Below, one piece after another: positions 61,212 through 64,000 of a stretch of DNA of 64,000 nt. How positions within the stretch are numbered: the first letter of the stretch is position 1; the number at the start of each line of letters is the position of its first letter. Under the pieces are notes generated by a model. The model had not been told where the DNA came from and searched no databases. It saw only the letters and a list, made by a program, of their open reading frames with translations. Both the position numbers and the translations under genes were made by a program. The stretch is from Buxus sempervirens (lineage: Eukaryota > Streptophyta > Magnoliopsida > Buxales > Buxaceae). The DNA lies in the NCBI GenBank assembly GCA_947561395.2, contig OX387185.1, positions 46,820,602 through 46,884,601 on the forward strand, read 5' to 3'.

Positions 61212-64000
61212 TTAATGGACTGAACCCCCACTGTGCTGCTGTGCCACGTCAGAAGCCTTGCCACTCTTCCTTTTGGAGTAGGTGAATCTCACTGGAGGTT
61301 TATCATTACTCCCCGCCAAGGAAAGCACCTTGTCCACAAGGTGAAATTTAGGAAACATATGAGCAATAGTGTCATACGGCTCCCAAGAAGCTTCAAAAGC
61401 AGGTAAATGTTTCCACTAGATTAAAACCTCAGAACCAGAGTGCTTACCACCTGGTGTTGGGCGAATGTCCAGCAACTTCTCAGGTTCCATCCTCCGTTCC
61501 AGGTCATCCTGTAACCCTGGTGGCAATGGTTGACAAGGAGTAGCAGCACCTATGGCTTTGCGTAGTTGAGAAACATGGTACACATAATGAATTGATGCTG
61601 AAGGCGGCAATCGCAACTTGTAAGCCACTTGACCAATGCGCTAAATGACAGGAAAAGGTTCGAAGAAATGAGGAGAAAGCTTTCATTACTACATCGTGCC
61701 AATGAGCACTGGCGATAAGGACGAAGTTTCAAATAAACCATGTTGCCTACTTGAAAGGACACATCTCTACGATTTAAGTCGGAGCTTTGTTTCATACGTG
61801 CTTGTGCAACCACCATATGGGACTTGAACTCATCCAACATGTGGTCACATTGCTGAAGTTGTTATTCCACAGAAAAGCTAGTAGAGCACTAGAGCGAGAT
61901 TGTCCATAACGCACAAGTGGAGGAGGATCACGCCCATACATAATACGAAAAGGGGGAAATTTTGTGGCTGTATGAAAGGACGTATTATACCAATATTCTG
62001 CCCAAGCTAACTAGGTTGCCCACGTCCGTGGTTGAGAGCTAGCAAAATAGCGGAGACACGTTTCCAAGCATCTATTAACCACCTCACTTTGACCACCGGT
62101 TTGGGGGTGGTAAGCTGTACTCCAACGAAGAGAGGTTTGCTGTAAACGAAAAAGCTCTGACCAGAAGTGGCTCATAAAAATCTTGTCTCTATCTGAAATA
62201 ATTGATCTAGGAAACCCATGGAGACGAAGCACCTGCTGTACAGATAAGCTGCTACCTTGACTACAGAAAATGGATGTTTGAGAGCAATAAAATGGTTGTA
62301 CTTACTGAAACAATCCACAACGACCAAAATGGAGTCAGCCCCTTGAGATTTCGGCAATCCTTCAATAAAATCCATCGATATATCCTCCCAAATGGCCTAG
62401 GTAATGGGCAAAGGTTGGAGAAGTCCCGCTAGAGATAGTGCTTCATACTTATTTTGTTGACATATGGAACAAGCTTCCACAAATGATTTAATGTCGGCCT
62501 TCATTCCTTCCCAAAAAAAATTCAGATGCGAGTCTCTTGTATGTCTTTAGAAAACCTAAATGCCCGCCAATTGGACTGTTATGGAATTCTTGAAGTAAGG
62601 AAGGAATGAATGATGGAGTACGAGGAAGTGCGATCCTATCTTTGAAGCGTAATTGACCAAGGACCAAAGTCCAATCCCTTTTTGATAGAGGGTCTTGTGT
62701 GAGTGCAGAAATGATGGATTGTAGTTTTTCATCATTCCTAACCTGTTGATCAATCTCTTGAAAATTCGCAATAGTAGAAACAGTCAAGGTCTACAACTCA
62801 GCTTTCAATTGAATGCGTGATAAGGCATCGGCAGCCTTATTACCTTTGCCCGGACGATATTGAATCTCAAAATCGTACCCAAGAAGCTTGACAAGCCATT
62901 TCTGATGTTCCATAGAAACTAGCCACTGTTCCAACAGATGTTTGAGGCTGCTTTTATTTGTACGTACCACAAAATGTCTTCCAAGTAAATAATGACACCA
63001 TTTCTGAATCGAAAATACGATGGCCATCAATTCTCTTTCGTAGACAGATTTAAGGCGGGCCTAATTCATCAACGAATGGCTGTAGAAAGCTATAGGCCGA
63101 CCTTGCTGGGACAGTACAGCATCTAATCCAACTCCAAATGTGTCAGTTTCTAACAAAAATGGCTTGGTAAAGTCTGGTAGTGCAAGTACCGGCACCTGTA
63201 GCATTGCTTTTTTGAGAGCATTCACGGCTGCCATTGTTGAATCTATCCACACAAAAGCATCCTTTCGAAGTAACTGTGTTAGCGGCACTGCTATCTTACC
63301 ATAATCTTTAACGAAGCGCCCATAATAGCCCGTAAGACCGAAAAATCCGCGAAGTTCCTTAATATTTTTAGGTAGTGTCCACTATTCCATAGCTCTGATT
63401 TTTTCCAGATTTGCTTCTACCCCTTCAGCTAAAATTATATGGCCAAGGTACTCAATTTGTGTTTGACCAAAACAACACTTCTTAGCATTAGCGTATAGCT
63501 TATGAGCTCGGAGGATGGATAGAACTTCACGTAGATGGATCAGATGCTCTGCGAAGGATGGGCTGTATATCAATATATCATCGAAGAACACTAAAACAGT
63601 CTTTCGAAATAGGTGTTTGAATACTGTATTCATCAAAGCTTGAAATGTTACCAATGCGTTGGTGAGACCGAAGGGCATAACTAAGAATTCGTAATGTCTC
63701 TCATTCGTTCGAAAGGCCGTCTTGTATGCTCCGAAGGGTGCATTCTGATTTGGTGATAGCCTGACTTGAGGTCAAGCTTAGAAAAGAATTGAGCCACTTG
63801 CAACTCATCGATTAATTCATCAATGTTTGGTATCGGAAATCGATCTAGAACTGTAGCTTTGTTGAGGGCGCAATAGTCCACGCAAAAATGCCAACTTCCA
63901 TCTTTCTTCTTTACTAATAACATCGGACTAGAGAACAGGCTCCTACTAGGTTGAATAATTCCAGCAACCAACATTTCCAACACCAAGAGTCAATTTCATT
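61212..64000 (-). pseudogene. Ty3/gypsy chromovirus pol, degraded (5' part outside window)
   Basis: Minus-strand pieces in order: reverse transcriptase ([19 protein letters not shown], then [12 protein letters not shown] with the catalytic DD), RNase H (KPFLLETDTFGVGLDAVLSQ), integrase zinc finger region (FHNSPIGGHLGFLKTYKRL), integrase core ([39 protein letters not shown]), and a C-terminal chromodomain-like end (GSEVLI, stop, WKHLPAFEASWEPYDTIA). In-frame stops and frameshifts separate the pieces, for example TAG before WKHLP near 61420 and breaks near 62380, 62790, 63050 and 63380, so the copy cannot move itself. The chromodomain tail places it among plant chromoviruses. It probably lies in a 5' intron of the DNAJC16-like gene, same strand. 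Confidence 0.92.

Overview
The window is nuclear DNA of a flowering plant, most likely a eudicot with long, transposon-filled introns. Every recognisable host gene is a plant family, the introns have plant GT-AG (and a few GC-AG) borders, AT content outside exons is high, and plant-type L1 LINEs, Helitrons, MITEs, a Ty3 chromovirus and a piece of plastid DNA are present. Species cannot be fixed from the sequence.

Layout. 1-4.1 kb: gene-free, with a cut-off MITE and local tandem duplications. 4.1-9.7 kb (minus): complete nine-exon gene for plastid ribulose-phosphate 3-epimerase (RPE, 281 aa). Its fourth intron carries a plastid atpI-tail insertion joined to a scrap of a Ty3-type polyprotein. 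9.7-12.2 kb: divergent intergenic space with a small Helitron-like element. 12.2-15.2 kb (plus): two-exon xyloglucan-type fucosyltransferase (GT37, 567 aa). 15.2-17.4 kb: intergenic with LINE debris. 17.4-19.4 kb (minus): intronless P-class PPR protein (644 aa). 20.6-24.7 kb (minus): four-exon parvulin-type prolyl isomerase of the PIN4/Par14 class (146 aa). Its first intron holds a LINE RNase H fragment, itself interrupted by an 898-bp Helitron. 24.7-30.0 kb: intergenic, with Helitrons and MITEs. 30.0-59.0 kb and beyond the window (minus): a very large gene, 18 exons visible, for a DNAJC16-like co-chaperone (J domain, thioredoxin-like region, one C-terminal membrane segment). Its introns are littered with LINEs and MITEs. 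60.9-64.0 kb (minus): 3' LTR and degraded pol of a Ty3/gypsy chromovirus, probably inside a 5' intron of the same gene.

The host genes are not a functional cluster: carbon metabolism in the plastid, Golgi cell-wall glycosylation, organelle RNA processing, nuclear/nucleolar peptidyl-prolyl isomerisation and ER protein folding. The main biological interest lies in gene architecture: a gene of at least 29 kb, two introns with the same unusual GC donor (GCATG), nested transposons whose termini and target-site duplications can be read directly, and a two-copy MITE family rich in TTTCG and GGCACACTGCC. I did not find a convincing new multi-gene system.
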